DNA of 64,000 bases from Pelagibacterium lentulum. Its GTDB lineage: Bacteria; Pseudomonadota; Alphaproteobacteria; Rhizobiales; Devosiaceae. The translations under genes and the position numbers were made by a program. Positions 44,538-53,849 of this stretch are shown one piece after another. The stretch covers positions 241,276 to 305,275 of the forward strand of contig NZ_RZMW01000041.1 of the NCBI RefSeq assembly GCF_003992625.1. The letters run 5' to 3'. Each line of letters starts with the position of its first letter. Positions within the stretch are counted from its first letter, which is position 1. Below the pieces are notes generated by a model that had not been told where the DNA came from, made no database searches, and worked only from the letters and a program-made list of their open reading frames with translations.

Positions 44538-45482
44538 ATGGCAGCACAAACACCGACGAAAACACCGCAAAAGGCGAGTAAGCCGGTGCCGCGCCCCGAC
44601 CGGAGATTTTACGCCCATACCCGCGCCTTCGGGCGCTTTGGTGTACGCTGGTTTGCCCCCCAACTCATGGATGCAGAACACTGGCACGGCCATATCGAGT
44701 TCAATTGGCTTACCGATGGGGGTATGGATTACATTATCGATGGGCGACCTGTTTCGATCCCTGCCAACAGGCTCGTGATGTTCTGGGCCGGGGTGCCGCA
44801 CAAGACGGTTTCGTTAAAGACCTGCGCGAGCGATGCGCGGCAGTGCAACATTTACCTGCCGCTCGATGCGTTTCTTTATATGACCAATCTGGGCGAGCTG
44901 ACTGAAATCATGATGGGCGGAGGCATTATCGCTCTGCCGGTCGATGCTGTCGACAAGGCGCTGCTCGAACGCTGGTACGGCGACTACCGGAGTGGGGACG
45001 CTGAACGCACCGATATCCTGCGCTCGGAAATAGCCAATATGCTGCGCCGAACGGCTTTGGTGGGTTGGGATGTAATTCTTGAACCCTGGATCGAAAGTAT
45101 TACGCCAGCAACACGTTCGGCTTCGCCCCTGCGCTACGTTGTGGCGATGGTCAAATATGTCCTTGAACACCTTTCAGAGCCCCTGTCGAGCAAGGAAATC
45201 GCCAAGGTCGTTGGCCTGCATCCCAACTACGCGCTCAATCTGTTCACATCGGTCATGGGCATCTCGGTGCAGAAATTCGTTATTCGTATGCGGCTGATAC
45301 GCGCCCGCTCGCTATTGTTTGAGGGCAATATCTCAATTGCCAATGTGGCTTTCGAATCCGGCTTCACCTCGCTGAGCCAGTTCTATGAGCATTTCCGCGC
45401 CGGATACGGCACGACCCCACGCGAAATGCAGATAGCCCTTGCCGCCCACGGCCATCCACCTGGCACCGAGAAGCACTATTAG
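44538..45482 (+). CDS. AraC-family regulator (AgpT/MelR-like)
   Basis: A 314-residue regulator divergent from agpA. N-terminal cupin: WHGHIEFNWLTDGGMDYIIDGRPVSIPANRLVMFWAGVPHKTV, very MelR-like. C-terminal helix-turn-helix pair: LSSKEIAKVVGLHPNYALNLFTSVMG and SIANVAFESGFTSLSQFYEHFRAGYGTTPREMQ. ATG 44538 is chosen; a TTG at 44532 is also possible. It likely activates the agp-melA operon with alpha-galactosides. Its stop codon overlaps that of the convergent monophosphatase gene. Confidence 0.9.
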   Translation: MAAQTPTKTPQKASKPVPRPDRRFYAHTRAFGRFGVRWFAPQLMDAEHWHGHIEFNWLTDGGMDYIIDGRPVSIPANRLVMFWAGVPHKTVSLKTCASDARQCNIYLPLDAFLYMTNLGELTEIMMGGGIIALPVDAVDKALLERWYGDYRSGDAERTDILRSEIANMLRRTALVGWDVILEPWIESITPATRSASPLRYVVAMVKYVLEHLSEPLSSKEIAKVVGLHPNYALNLFTSVMGISVQKFVIRMRLIRARSLLFEGNISIANVAFESGFTSLSQFYEHFRAGYGTTPREMQIALAAHGHPPGTEKHY

Positions 45483-46297
45483 GCGCCGTTTATCCCTGGC
45501 GCCTTGGCAATTATTGTCCTTAAAATCGGAGCGACGACTTTATTGCCGGCAAGGCAGGGATGACGGTTTGAGATGGCGCCAAGGGCAAGCCAGTCATCGC
45601 AATCGCCGCCAGCCTCGCTCACAATCAACAGCCCGGCAAGACAATCCCAGGCGCTCAACCTGGGCTCATAAAAGCCGACATAATGGCCCGCACCGACATG
45701 GGCGAGCGCGAGCGCGGCCGAACCGGATCGCATAAAGGCGCCGCCCTGTTTCAAAAGCTGCGCAATTATCGAGCCGGTATGATCGGCATGCTCGGGCCGG
45801 CTTGCAGCGATCACGGTCAATCCGGCGTCGAACGCAGTGGGCGGGATTACAAGCCGGTTTTCGTTGCAATAGGCTCCGCCTCCAGCCTCGGCCCAGTAAA
45901 GACGATCGGCGCAGGCTTCATAAACCAGCCCAGCCACCGGCTTGCCGTTTTCAAGCAGCGCAATCACAACGCTCCAGCTTGACAGGCCATGCAGGAACGC
46001 CGCCGTGCCATCGATCGGATCGATGATCCAGTCATAGCCCGATGATCCCGGCACGACACCGTGCTCTTCGCCAATGATCCCATCCTCGGGAAACACAGAA
46101 AAGATCGCGTTCCGAATGTGTGTTTCCACCGCTTGGTCAGCGATCGTCACGGCATCCTGACGACTGGTCTTGTAGTCGATGTCCAGGGTCTGGTAGCGCG
46201 CGAAATAATCGAGTGCCAGAGTGCCCGCGTTACGCGCCGTCTCTTTGGCGGCCACGAGCCGTTCGGCAATCCCTTTGTTGGATATGGGTTTGATCAT
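45479..46297 (-). CDS. Inositol-monophosphatase family phosphatase
   Basis: A 272-residue Mg2+-dependent phosphatase. Metal-binding motifs: GEEHG at 76-80, WIIDPIDGTAAF at 90-101 and SAWDC with D218. The family includes inositol-1-phosphatase, histidinol phosphatase, 3'-phosphoadenosine nucleotidase and fructose-1,6-bisphosphatase; residues between the motifs do not let me choose. It lies 20 bases after the LacI regulator gene and is probably in the same transcript, suggesting a sugar- or polyol-phosphate substrate under substrate-responsive control. Confidence 0.87.
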   Translation of the reverse strand: MIKPISNKGIAERLVAAKETARNAGTLALDYFARYQTLDIDYKTSRQDAVTIADQAVETHIRNAIFSVFPEDGIIGEEHGVVPGSSGYDWIIDPIDGTAAFLHGLSSWSVVIALLENGKPVAGLVYEACADRLYWAEAGGGAYCNENRLVIPPTAFDAGLTVIAASRPEHADHTGSIIAQLLKQGGAFMRSGSAALALAHVGAGHYVGFYEPRLSAWDCLAGLLIVSEAGGDCDDWLALGAISNRHPCLAGNKVVAPILRTIIAKAPGINGA

Positions 46298-46317
46298 TGT
46301 GTCTTTCGGCGTTGGTT

Positions 46318-47340
46318 TTACGATGCTCGCGTGGAACGGCGTTCGATCAGAGTTGCACCAATGGTAACGCATGAGGCCTTTTTGCGCGGTCTTTCAATGC
46401 GCTCAAGAAGTGCCTGAACCGATGCCTGGGCAATCGCTGCTGCGTCCTGGCGGATTGTCGTGAGATCGTAACTGAGCCAAGCGGCTTCATCGATGTCGTC
46501 GCATCCCACAACACAGGCATCATCGGGTATCCGCCAACCGCCACGGAACCGAATGTGATCGAGGAAACCCAGGGCAAGATAATCGTTTACGCAAAAGATG
46601 CCATCGGCGTGCAGGCCAGACGTCAGCAATGCCGTTGCGGCTTCTACACCACCGGCATAGTTCTGTGCCGCACCCTGAAATTCACCGACAAGTTCCAATC
46701 CCAATTGCCAGCACACCTCCATGAAAACGCACTTGCGCTTATCGATTGAGTATGAGGGGCGCCTCTGGCTTGCGATGGCGACAGTGCGGCATCCGGCATT
46801 TTTTAGCGCCTGTGCTGCGAGTTGACCGGCCTTGACACAATCGAGCGAGACATTGGCGACATTGCCGGACATTTGCTGTTTGTTGACAAGCACGAGCGGC
46901 ACACCATAGGCCGCGCATTCTTCGACAATTTCACTGGGCGAGGTATCTGAGGTGATGATGGCGCCCGATACCTTGTAGTGCAGCATCATATCGACGAGAT
47001 GGCTCACATCGTCGCCAGGACTGGAAGGCAGCATAAAGGGGCGATAATCCAGGGCAACAAGCTTGCGCGCCAGTTGATCGACAAGCCGGCTGCGGAAAGA
47101 ATTATCCATATCCGAAACGACAAGGCCGATCAGATTGGTGCGGCTTTGCGAAAGGCTGCGCGCAAGAAAATTGACCCGATAACCCAAGGTCTTGGCGGCC
47201 TCGAGCACTTTCTCCCGTGTCTTGGGCGATACACTGGCACCGGGCGTGAATGTACGGGATACCGCCGAGCGCGATACGCCAGCCAGCAGCGCCACGTCAT
47301 CGGACGTCGGCGGCTTTCCCGTCTTTATGGTCTGCGTCAT
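46318..47340 (-). CDS. LacI-family transcriptional regulator
   Basis: A 340-residue repressor. The N-terminal DNA-binding headpiece is TSDDVALLAGVSRSAVSRTFTPGASVSPKTREKVLEAAKTLGYRVN (about 12-57), with a variant hinge FLARSLSQSRTN. The sugar-binding domain follows (LIGLVVSDMDNSFRSRLVDQL ... GIFCVNDYLALGFLDHIR). ATG 47340 has GGAGGAG 10 bases upstream. It precedes the monophosphatase gene in the same direction; the inducer is not evident. Confidence 0.9.
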   Translation of the reverse strand: MTQTIKTGKPPTSDDVALLAGVSRSAVSRTFTPGASVSPKTREKVLEAAKTLGYRVNFLARSLSQSRTNLIGLVVSDMDNSFRSRLVDQLARKLVALDYRPFMLPSSPGDDVSHLVDMMLHYKVSGAIITSDTSPSEIVEECAAYGVPLVLVNKQQMSGNVANVSLDCVKAGQLAAQALKNAGCRTVAIASQRRPSYSIDKRKCVFMEVCWQLGLELVGEFQGAAQNYAGGVEAATALLTSGLHADGIFCVNDYLALGFLDHIRFRGGWRIPDDACVVGCDDIDEAAWLSYDLTTIRQDAAAIAQASVQALLERIERPRKKASCVTIGATLIERRSTRAS

Positions 47341-47537
47341 GGCCTGGCGCTCTCCTCCGCGCATTACGGCAATCAAGATTGGGCATTGGCGGCCGAAGCG
47401 CAATGCACCGAATGCAAAAAGCCCGACCCTTGGCAGCGCTTCTCCTTATGGATGTAATCACGATATCGGTCATCGACGCGTTCCCATTGGTGACTAGTGC
47501 ATAAACCGGCTCCAGCCAGGCCCGGTCTGGCCCCGGA

Positions 47538-48890
47538 TCAAAGTGCCGTCACCTTGAGTTTTATGCCCGTATCGGGCCGCACGGTCATGGCCATCGTGGG
47601 ATTGGGCAGTCGATCCCCAACGGGCTCGAACCGGAAGCGCGCCAAAACCGATGCCAGGATTATTCTTGCCTGCATGACAGCAAAATTGGCACCGATGCAG
47701 ACCCGCGGCCCTGCGCCGAAGGGCAGATAGGCATAGCGATCACGGCCTTCGCTATTTTCCGGCAGAAACCGTTCGGGCCGAAAGGCGTGCGGTTCTTCCC
47801 AAAGCAGATCGTGCCGATGCAGGGCATAAAAGGGCAGGAACACCACATCTCCGGCGTTTATCTCGCGCCCACACAGTTCATCACGGCCGCGCACCTCGCG
47901 TGCCAGCATGCCTACGGGCGGATAAAGCCGCATGGATTCATCAAGTATGGCCTCGATATAGGGCATTGAGGTCAATTGTTCTTCGCGCGCCGGCCCTTGC
48001 CCAATTGCAGCCTGGACTTCCGATCGTGCCCGCGTCTGGCGGTCGGGATCGAGCGCCAGAAGCAGCAATGCCCAGGAGAGCGCAAGGGCCGTTGTTTCAT
48101 GGCCTGCAACGATGAAAAACTGCATGTTGTGCAGCAGGTCGCGAGAGGTCATGGCCTTGCCGGTCTCCTGATCGCGAGCGGCGATCATGTAATCGAGCAG
48201 ATCCCTGGCGTTTCCGCTGTCTTTCTGTCGCCGCGCTTCGATGGCGCGCGCCACCATCTTGTGCATTGTTGACACCGCGCCCATGCCCAAAAGCTCACCC
48301 GGTCGCGGTATCCAATGGGGCACGCGCAGGAAGTCGAGCAGGGATGCTTTGCCCGCGGTTTCAAAATAGGTGATGATCGCCGCGCCATATTCCTCAGCGT
48401 CGAAATGCTCGCGCCCTGAAAGCGCCACCTCGCAGATTACGTCAAATGTCGCCGACAACATTTCAGAGACGATCTCGGCTGTCTCGCCGCTTTCAGCGAG
48501 CCTTTGGCAACTCCGCTCGGCGGTCGCGCTCATCAACGGCGCCAGAGCGGCAATGTTGCGCTGGGCGAAAACCGGAGCAACGGCACGGCGTTGCCATCGC
48601 CATTGTGCGCCTTCCGAGGTGAAAAGGGACGTGCCCACAACCGGACGCAGCATACGCAACATCACTTCAGATTTTGGATAATTCTCGAGATTGTCCAAGA
48701 AGATACGCTTGAGGGCGGCCGGATCCTGCACCATGTGCCACCTGGCGCCGAGATTGCCCGACACAATCGGCTGACGGTAGGCGATGGCCGGAATGAGCTC
48801 GAGCACATTGCGTTTGGCCGCCCGTAGCGACTGCAGCATCGAAAGCGGCTTTGTGTGCGGACTGATATGCGGCGGCGATAATGTTGTCAT
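47538..48890 (-). CDS. Cytochrome P450
   Basis: A 450-residue heme monooxygenase without a membrane anchor. I-helix oxygen-activation motif AGHETT at 262-267; K-helix E318-SM-R321; heme-binding FGAGPRVCIG at 391-400 with Cys398 as thiolate ligand. The general style is CYP4/CYP102-like, suggesting a hydrophobic chain substrate, which is only inference. No ferredoxin or reductase gene is adjacent. ATG 48890 is chosen over a longer frame to 49016 that overlaps the divergent gene. Confidence 0.92.
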   Translation of the reverse strand: MTTLSPPHISPHTKPLSMLQSLRAAKRNVLELIPAIAYRQPIVSGNLGARWHMVQDPAALKRIFLDNLENYPKSEVMLRMLRPVVGTSLFTSEGAQWRWQRRAVAPVFAQRNIAALAPLMSATAERSCQRLAESGETAEIVSEMLSATFDVICEVALSGREHFDAEEYGAAIITYFETAGKASLLDFLRVPHWIPRPGELLGMGAVSTMHKMVARAIEARRQKDSGNARDLLDYMIAARDQETGKAMTSRDLLHNMQFFIVAGHETTALALSWALLLLALDPDRQTRARSEVQAAIGQGPAREEQLTSMPYIEAILDESMRLYPPVGMLAREVRGRDELCGREINAGDVVFLPFYALHRHDLLWEEPHAFRPERFLPENSEGRDRYAYLPFGAGPRVCIGANFAVMQARIILASVLARFRFEPVGDRLPNPTMAMTVRPDTGIKLKVTAL

Positions 48891-49000
48891 GGATGAAAAC
48901 TTAGAGGCTGATACGGCAAATGCAATGGCCACGGTTTTTTGGAACGCTCTGTGGCGCCCCGCGTTACTTTCCTCATGGTTACGACAATGGAGAAAGAACA

Positions 49001-49342
49001 GTGGCTTCCAATTCACTGACCACCGAAATGCATGACGCTATGGACAAGCAACTGCGCGAATTGCGCAGCCAGATCGCCAATATCAACAAATCGCTGTCCG
49101 ACCATGGCCTCGATATCGAAGACTTGCGTGACGAGGCCGACAATCTGATCCATGGCGCCACCAAGAATGCTCAGCGTGCTGCCCAGCATGTGCAGGACGA
49201 AGCGGTCGTTGTTGCAAAAGCTGCCCGCAAGGCACCGATGGCAGCCACCACCGCGTTGGGCCTTGCCGGGCTTATCGGCTTTGGCATTGGTTATCTGGTG
49301 AGCCAATCCCATTACGAGCAGCGTCACCGCTGGTTCGGCTAG
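49001..49342 (+). CDS. DUF883/ElaB/YqjD-family membrane-anchored protein
   Basis: A 113-residue protein: a soluble, strongly helical part (LRELRSQIANINKSLSDHGLDIEDLRDEADNLIHGATKNAQRAAQHVQDEA) followed by one C-terminal membrane helix (TTALGLAGLIGFGIGYLVS). E. coli YqjD and ElaB have this layout and are reported to bind ribosomes at the membrane in stationary phase. GTG 49001 is chosen for the GGAGAAAG just upstream; an in-frame ATG at 48920 adds 27 residues unlike the family. Divergent from the P450 gene. Confidence 0.85.
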   Translation: MASNSLTTEMHDAMDKQLRELRSQIANINKSLSDHGLDIEDLRDEADNLIHGATKNAQRAAQHVQDEAVVVAKAARKAPMAATTALGLAGLIGFGIGYLVSQSHYEQRHRWFG

Positions 49343-49361
49343 GTTTCCGGCGATTGAGAAA

Positions 49362-49389
49362 GGACGGCCCGACCTGACCGCCCCTTTTT
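49362..49389 (+). terminator. Terminator after the DUF883 gene
   Basis: Stem GGACGG / CCGCCC (one mismatch, 10-base loop) followed by TTTTT, 19 bases after the stop codon at 49342. It reaches the stop codon of the convergent frcA. Confidence 0.55.
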
Positions 49390-50168
49390 CACGCCGCTTG
49401 AGATTGTGGTGGGGCCATTGCCCCAGTCATTATGGCGACCGCATCGGACATTGAATGGTCCTTAGGGTTGATCAAGGCGATACGCCGGCCCAAGCGATGA
49501 ATATGAATCCGGTCAGCAATTTCAAACACATGGGGCATGTTGTGGCTGATCAGCACGACCGGCAAGCCCTTCGCTCGCAACCCCAGGATCAGATCGAGGA
49601 CCTTGCGCGATTCCTTTACCCCCAGCGCAGCCGTCGGCTCGTCGAGAATGACAACGCGAGAACCGAACGCGGCCGCACGCGCGACAGCGACCCCCTGACG
49701 TTGGCCGCCCGAAAGCGTTTCGACCGGCTGGCGGATGTTCTGGATGGTCATCAGTCCCAGTTCGCTCAGTTTCCTGCGCGCGACCCCATCCATGGCCTTT
49801 TTGTCAAGCATGCGGAACGCTTTGCCCAGAAGCCCGGGGCGGCGGATTTCCCGTCCCATGAACATATTGTCGGCAATCGACAGCGCCGGAGAAAGTGCAA
49901 GATTCTGATAAACCGTTTCGATCCCGGCATTTCGCGCCGCCATTGGTGATGAGAAATGCACCTTTTCGCCTTCGAGCAGGATTTCGCCTTCATCGGGCGC
50001 CATGGCGCCCGATAGCGATTTGATCAGAGTCGATTTTCCGGCGCCATTGTCACCAATTACCGCAAGGATCTCTCCGGCACGCAATTCGAAGTCGGCGTGA
50101 TCGAGGGCCACGACGCGGCCAAAGCGCTTGACCAGCCCTTTTGCCTGCAAAACGAATTTCTCACTCAT
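49389..50168 (-). CDS. frcA: Fructose-type ABC transporter ATP-binding protein FrcA
   Basis: A 259-residue single-domain sugar ATPase, unlike the tandem RbsA type, as in Sinorhizobium FrcA. Walker A GDNGAGKST at about 37-45; signature LSGGQRQGVAVARAA; Walker B VVILDEPTAALGVKES. The chosen ATG overlaps the frcC stop (ATGA), while the longer frame to 50438 lies inside frcC. Encoded in frcB-frcC-frcA order. Confidence 0.92.
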   Translation of the reverse strand: MSEKFVLQAKGLVKRFGRVVALDHADFELRAGEILAVIGDNGAGKSTLIKSLSGAMAPDEGEILLEGEKVHFSSPMAARNAGIETVYQNLALSPALSIADNMFMGREIRRPGLLGKAFRMLDKKAMDGVARRKLSELGLMTIQNIRQPVETLSGGQRQGVAVARAAAFGSRVVILDEPTAALGVKESRKVLDLILGLRAKGLPVVLISHNMPHVFEIADRIHIHRLGRRIALINPKDHSMSDAVAIMTGAMAPPQSQAA

Positions 50169-51238
50169 GCCGATACCCTCCGAATCCACTGGTCTAGCGC
50201 AACCGCGCCAATGATGAGGACGCCGATCAGCAGATAGGTCCATTGCGGATCGGTGCCCATCAAGCGCAGGCCAAGTCCGAACACGCCAACGATCAGCGCC
50301 CCGAATAGTGCACCCATGACCGAACCGCGCCCGCCAAACAGCGAAATGCCGCCAATCACAACCGCAGTAATCGATTCGATATTTGTGAACTGTCCGGCCG
50401 TGGGAGAAACCGAACCGATGCGCCCGATCAAAACCCATCCTGCCAGCGCGCAGATAAGGCCGCCGACGACATAGACCGAGATCAGCGTGCGCTTAACGCG
50501 AACACCGGCAAGCTCGGCGGCCTCTGCATCGTCGCCGACGGCATAAACGTGCCTGCCCCAAGCGGTGTTGTTAAGAAGGTAAGACAATACAGCAACAAGC
50601 AGCACCATGGCGATGACGCCATAGGTCAAGACCGCGCCGCCAAACCGGATGCTTTCGCCGAAGAACTGCAGTATCGGCGCATTGGCCTCGATATCTTGGG
50701 CCCGGATCGTTTCGTTGCGTGAATACAGGAAATTTGAAGCCAGAACGATCTGCCACATGCCCAGCGTTACGATAAAGGGCGGCAATTTTACCACTGCCAC
50801 AAGAACGCCGCTGATCAAGCCGCAAAGCCCGCCAACGGCAAAGCCGCACAGAATGGCAATTTCGGGCGGAAAGCCATAGCGAAAGGTGAACTGGCCCATG
50901 ATCACCGAACTGAGCACCATGATCGCGCCGACCGAGAGATCGATACCCTTGGTCAGAATCACCAATGTTTGGGCAGCTGCAACGATCCCGACAATTGCAA
51001 CCTGCTGCAAAATAAGTGTCAGGGCGAAGGGCGAAAAGAAGCGCTGCCCCAGAACAAGGCCGAATCCGGCAACGGAAAGAACAAGAATAATGAGCGGGAT
51101 CAGCGCCGGATGAACATGCAGGGCATATTGCACAGATTTGACAAACGAGCGGCTGGGCTCATCGAACTGGGCGACCTCAGCACTGCCATTTGCGGCGGCG
51201 CTCTCGAAATTGCCGGTCGGGTTATCGGTGCTGCTCAC
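50165..51238 (-). CDS. frcC: Fructose-type ABC transporter permease FrcC
   Basis: A 357-residue inner-membrane permease of the RbsC superfamily. [20 protein letters not shown] (about 95-114) and GGISLFGGRGSVMGALFGALIVG (near 300) are the family motifs. GTG 51238 (MSSTDNPTGNF) is chosen because AAGGAG lies 7 bases upstream and the length matches FrcC; the frame to 51298 adds 20 residues. The longer soluble N-terminus of about 45 residues is usual for FrcC. Confidence 0.92.
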   Translation of the reverse strand: MSSTDNPTGNFESAAANGSAEVAQFDEPSRSFVKSVQYALHVHPALIPLIILVLSVAGFGLVLGQRFFSPFALTLILQQVAIVGIVAAAQTLVILTKGIDLSVGAIMVLSSVIMGQFTFRYGFPPEIAILCGFAVGGLCGLISGVLVAVVKLPPFIVTLGMWQIVLASNFLYSRNETIRAQDIEANAPILQFFGESIRFGGAVLTYGVIAMVLLVAVLSYLLNNTAWGRHVYAVGDDAEAAELAGVRVKRTLISVYVVGGLICALAGWVLIGRIGSVSPTAGQFTNIESITAVVIGGISLFGGRGSVMGALFGALIVGVFGLGLRLMGTDPQWTYLLIGVLIIGAVALDQWIRRVSA

Positions 51239-51268
51239 GGGAAGCTCCTTGGCTAGGCTAACGGCAAA

Positions 51269-51291
51269 CCGGGAGGCGCAATGCTCCCCGG
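51269..51291 (-). other. Intergenic hairpin between frcB and frcC
   Basis: Arms CCGGGAG (51269-51275) and CTCCCCGG (51284-51291) pair with one bulged base around an 8-base loop, 34 bases after the frcB stop. There is no U-run. It takes the same position as the hairpins after the other three binding-protein genes in the window. Confidence 0.6.
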
Positions 51292-51325
51292 CTGCCATCT
51301 GATAACTGGAACGTGCTCTGGCCTA

Positions 51326-52354
51326 TCAGCCCCAGCACAAATCCATGCCTTCAGCGGTATCGATTGATGGGACCCCATCGACTGGCGCGTCGGTTACGAG
51401 CTGAACGCCGGTATCGAAGAAATCCTTTCCTTCTGTCGGCTCGGGCAAGGTGCCATCATTGGCAAAAGCCGCAATTGCCTCAATGCCGAGCGCGGCCATT
51501 TGAAGAGGATATTGCTGAGAGGTCGCGCCGATTGCTCCGTCGATGACATTCTGTACGCCTGGGCAACCGCCATCGACCGAAACGATCAGCACATCGTTTT
51601 CACGGCCGACGGCCCGAAGCGCTTCATAAGCACCGGCCGCAGCCGGTTCGTTGATCGTATGCACCACGTTGATCATAGGATCGCGCTGAAGCAGGTTTTC
51701 CATGGCCGTGCGGCCACCTTCCTCGTTGCCATTGGTCACGTCATGCCCGACAATACGCGGATCATCTTCGTCGCCGATCACGTTGGGATCGCCAATATCG
51801 ATGCCAAAGCCGCTCATGAAGCCCTGGTTGCGCAGAACATCGACGGTGGGCTGGGCAGGGGTCAGATTGAGAAAGGCGATACGGGCATTTTCGGCTTCCG
51901 CGCCAAGGGTTGCTGCAGCCCACCGACCGATCAGTTCACCAGCAAGAAAATTGTCCGTGGCAAATGTCGCATCCGCGGCATCGAGCGGATCGAGCGGGGT
52001 GTCGAGTGCAATAACAAGGATGCCCGCTTCCCGCGCCTGGCGCACTGAGGATACGATGCTTGAGGTATCGGAGGCGGTGATCAGGATACCATCGGCATTG
52101 TCGGCAATACACGATTCGATCGCCTGAACCTGGCTTTCGTGGTCGCCATCGATGCGCCCTGCGTATGAGCGCAGTTCCACGCCCAGCTCGATTGCAGTCC
52201 GTTCGGCACCTTCCTTCATTTTCACAAAGAAGGGATTGGTATCGGTCTTTGTGATCAGACACGCCAGGATTGAATCCTGTGCTGTGGCCGGACCAGTGGC
52301 CACAAGACCGGCAATGACGGCGCCGCAGGCGGACGCCAAAAGGCACTTTTTCAT
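51326..52354 (-). CDS. frcB: Fructose-type ABC transporter periplasmic binding protein FrcB
   Basis: A 342-residue PBP1-fold binding protein. Signal peptide [25 protein letters not shown] is followed by [58 protein letters not shown] and [39 protein letters not shown] are FrcB-like. ATG 52354 is preferred as GGAGGAGATATC precedes it. FrcB in Sinorhizobium binds fructose, mannose and ribose; the ligand here is inferred from overall gene content. Confidence 0.9.
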   Translation of the reverse strand: MKKCLLASACGAVIAGLVATGPATAQDSILACLITKTDTNPFFVKMKEGAERTAIELGVELRSYAGRIDGDHESQVQAIESCIADNADGILITASDTSSIVSSVRQAREAGILVIALDTPLDPLDAADATFATDNFLAGELIGRWAAATLGAEAENARIAFLNLTPAQPTVDVLRNQGFMSGFGIDIGDPNVIGDEDDPRIVGHDVTNGNEEGGRTAMENLLQRDPMINVVHTINEPAAAGAYEALRAVGRENDVLIVSVDGGCPGVQNVIDGAIGATSQQYPLQMAALGIEAIAAFANDGTLPEPTEGKDFFDTGVQLVTDAPVDGVPSIDTAEGMDLCWG

Positions 52355-52472
52355 GATATCTCCTCCCGAGCGGGGAACGGCTTTGCGTCCCCGGTACATG
52401 TTCTGAAAGCGGCTGCGCTTCTCCCCGCGACAGCCCTCTCAGCGTGAGAAAAAGCATGACCGTTACCGGCTT

Positions 52473-52507
52473 GTCAATAACTTAATCCAATGGATTTATT
52501 TATTGAC
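52473..52507. promoter_or_regulatory. 35-bp palindromic operator for the ROK regulator
   Basis: Outer arms GTCAATAA (52473-52480) and TTATTGAC (52500-52507), inner arms AATCCA (52484-52489) and TGGATT (52491-52496), centred on base 52490; only 2 of 17 paired positions mismatch. It lies in the divergent space between frcB and the ROK regulator gene. NagC/Mlc-type ROK repressors bind long AT-rich dyads, so control of both promoters is likely. Confidence 0.75.
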
Positions 52508-52552
52508 CCTTCTCCGGCTTTGCGATGAAATGGTTGTCACTGCCATTGGGAG

Positions 52553-53848
52553 ATGGCACAGCAACGCGAGCCTTTGATATCGGCCGAAAAAAGGGAGAGC
52601 AGTCAGGTGAGTGATGCCGGAACACGTAGCGACAGGGCCTTTCGCGCGGCCGGCGAATATTCCGATTTGCGGCGCGGCACCAATCAGGCCGGTGTCCGCC
52701 TTTATAACGAACGCCTTGTGCTTTCGCTTATCCGTCGTAAGGGCGCCTTGCCCAAGGCCGAGATCGCCAGGTTGACCGGCCTTTCTCCGCAAACGATCTC
52801 GATCATTGCCAATAGTCTGGAAAAGGATGGGCTGCTTGAACGGCAGGCTCCACAGCGGGGCAAGATCGGCCAGCCGTCCGTTCCTTATGCGCTGGCCGCC
52901 GATGGTGCGTTATCGTTCGGGCTCAAGATCGGACGCCGCAGCGTGGACATGATCCTGGTAAACCTGGTGGGTGAAGTTAAAGGCAAGTTGCATCAGCCCT
53001 ATCCCTACCCCGATCCACAAGCGGTTTTCGCCTTCATGAGGGACGGCATTGAAACCTTGGGAGCGGTGCTGGATGACCGGCAGCGCGAGCGGCTGGCAGG
53101 CATCGGGATCGCCTCACCCTTTGAACTTTGGAACTGGGAAAAGCAGATCGGGGCACCGAAGGAGGTTCTGGCAGCCTGGCGGGAAATCGATCTGCGTGCC
53201 GAGGCAGCGCGTCATACCCATTTGCCGGTTTATTTTTACAATGACGCCACTGCCGCGTGTGCCGCTGAATTGTTGCTCGGCAACCAGTCTCATTTCCTCG
53301 ATTTTCTCTATATTTTTGTTGGCTCGTTTCTTGGCGGCGGGGTTGTGCTCAACGGTTCGCTGTTTCCGGGCCGAAGCGGCTATGCGGGGGCCATTGCACC
53401 CATGCCAGTCCGATCCGCTTCGGGCGAGGGATATGAGCAGATTTTGCGCCATGCCTCGCTTTATGTGCTCGCTGAGCGGATGGGCGAAGCCGGGTTGGAC
53501 CCCGGCATGCTCTGGAACGAGGGCAACGACTGGGATGCGATCGGTCCGGTTCTCGAGACCTGGCTCGATGAAGTTGCCGAAAGCCTTGCCATTGTGATCT
53601 TGTCGGCGACGGCCATCATCGATTTTGAGGCCATTATCATCGATGGGGGATTTCCTGCCAGTACCCGCGACAGGATCGTTGAAAAAACAACAAAGGCCTT
53701 GGACAAGTTCGACCGGCAAGGACTGGTGCCTCCGGCAATCGTTCCCGGTCAGCTGGGCGGCGATGCCCGCGCACTTGGCGGGGCCTGTCTGCCGCTGATT
53801 TCCAACTTCACGCTGGACCGCGAAGTGCTGTTCAAGGAAGTCGTCTAG
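52553..53848 (+). CDS. ROK-family transcriptional regulator (FrcR-like)
   Basis: A 431-residue NagC/Mlc-type regulator. Helix-turn-helix: LPKAEIARLTGLSPQTISIIANSLEKDGLLERQ (about 64-96). The ROK domain contains FGLKIGRRSVDMILVNLVGEVKG and GSFLGGGVVLNGSLFPGRSGYAGAIAPMPV; the usual GHxxx and CxCGxxGC zinc motifs are absent, as in several FrcR-like proteins. GTG 52607, with GGGAGAG well placed before it, may be the real start (18 residues shorter). Divergent from frcB and facing frcK. Confidence 0.88.
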   Translation: MAQQREPLISAEKRESSQVSDAGTRSDRAFRAAGEYSDLRRGTNQAGVRLYNERLVLSLIRRKGALPKAEIARLTGLSPQTISIIANSLEKDGLLERQAPQRGKIGQPSVPYALAADGALSFGLKIGRRSVDMILVNLVGEVKGKLHQPYPYPDPQAVFAFMRDGIETLGAVLDDRQRERLAGIGIASPFELWNWEKQIGAPKEVLAAWREIDLRAEAARHTHLPVYFYNDATAACAAELLLGNQSHFLDFLYIFVGSFLGGGVVLNGSLFPGRSGYAGAIAPMPVRSASGEGYEQILRHASLYVLAERMGEAGLDPGMLWNEGNDWDAIGPVLETWLDEVAESLAIVILSATAIIDFEAIIIDGGFPASTRDRIVEKTTKALDKFDRQGLVPPAIVPGQLGGDARALGGACLPLISNFTLDREVLFKEVV

Positions 53849-53849
53849 A

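Noticed and set aside
47404-47440. TGCA-N5-TGCA dyad and an AGCGCT core upstream of the LacI-family gene as possible LacI operator
   Set aside because: Both are short and likely by chance in GC-rich DNA; neither has the extended symmetry expected of a LacI site.
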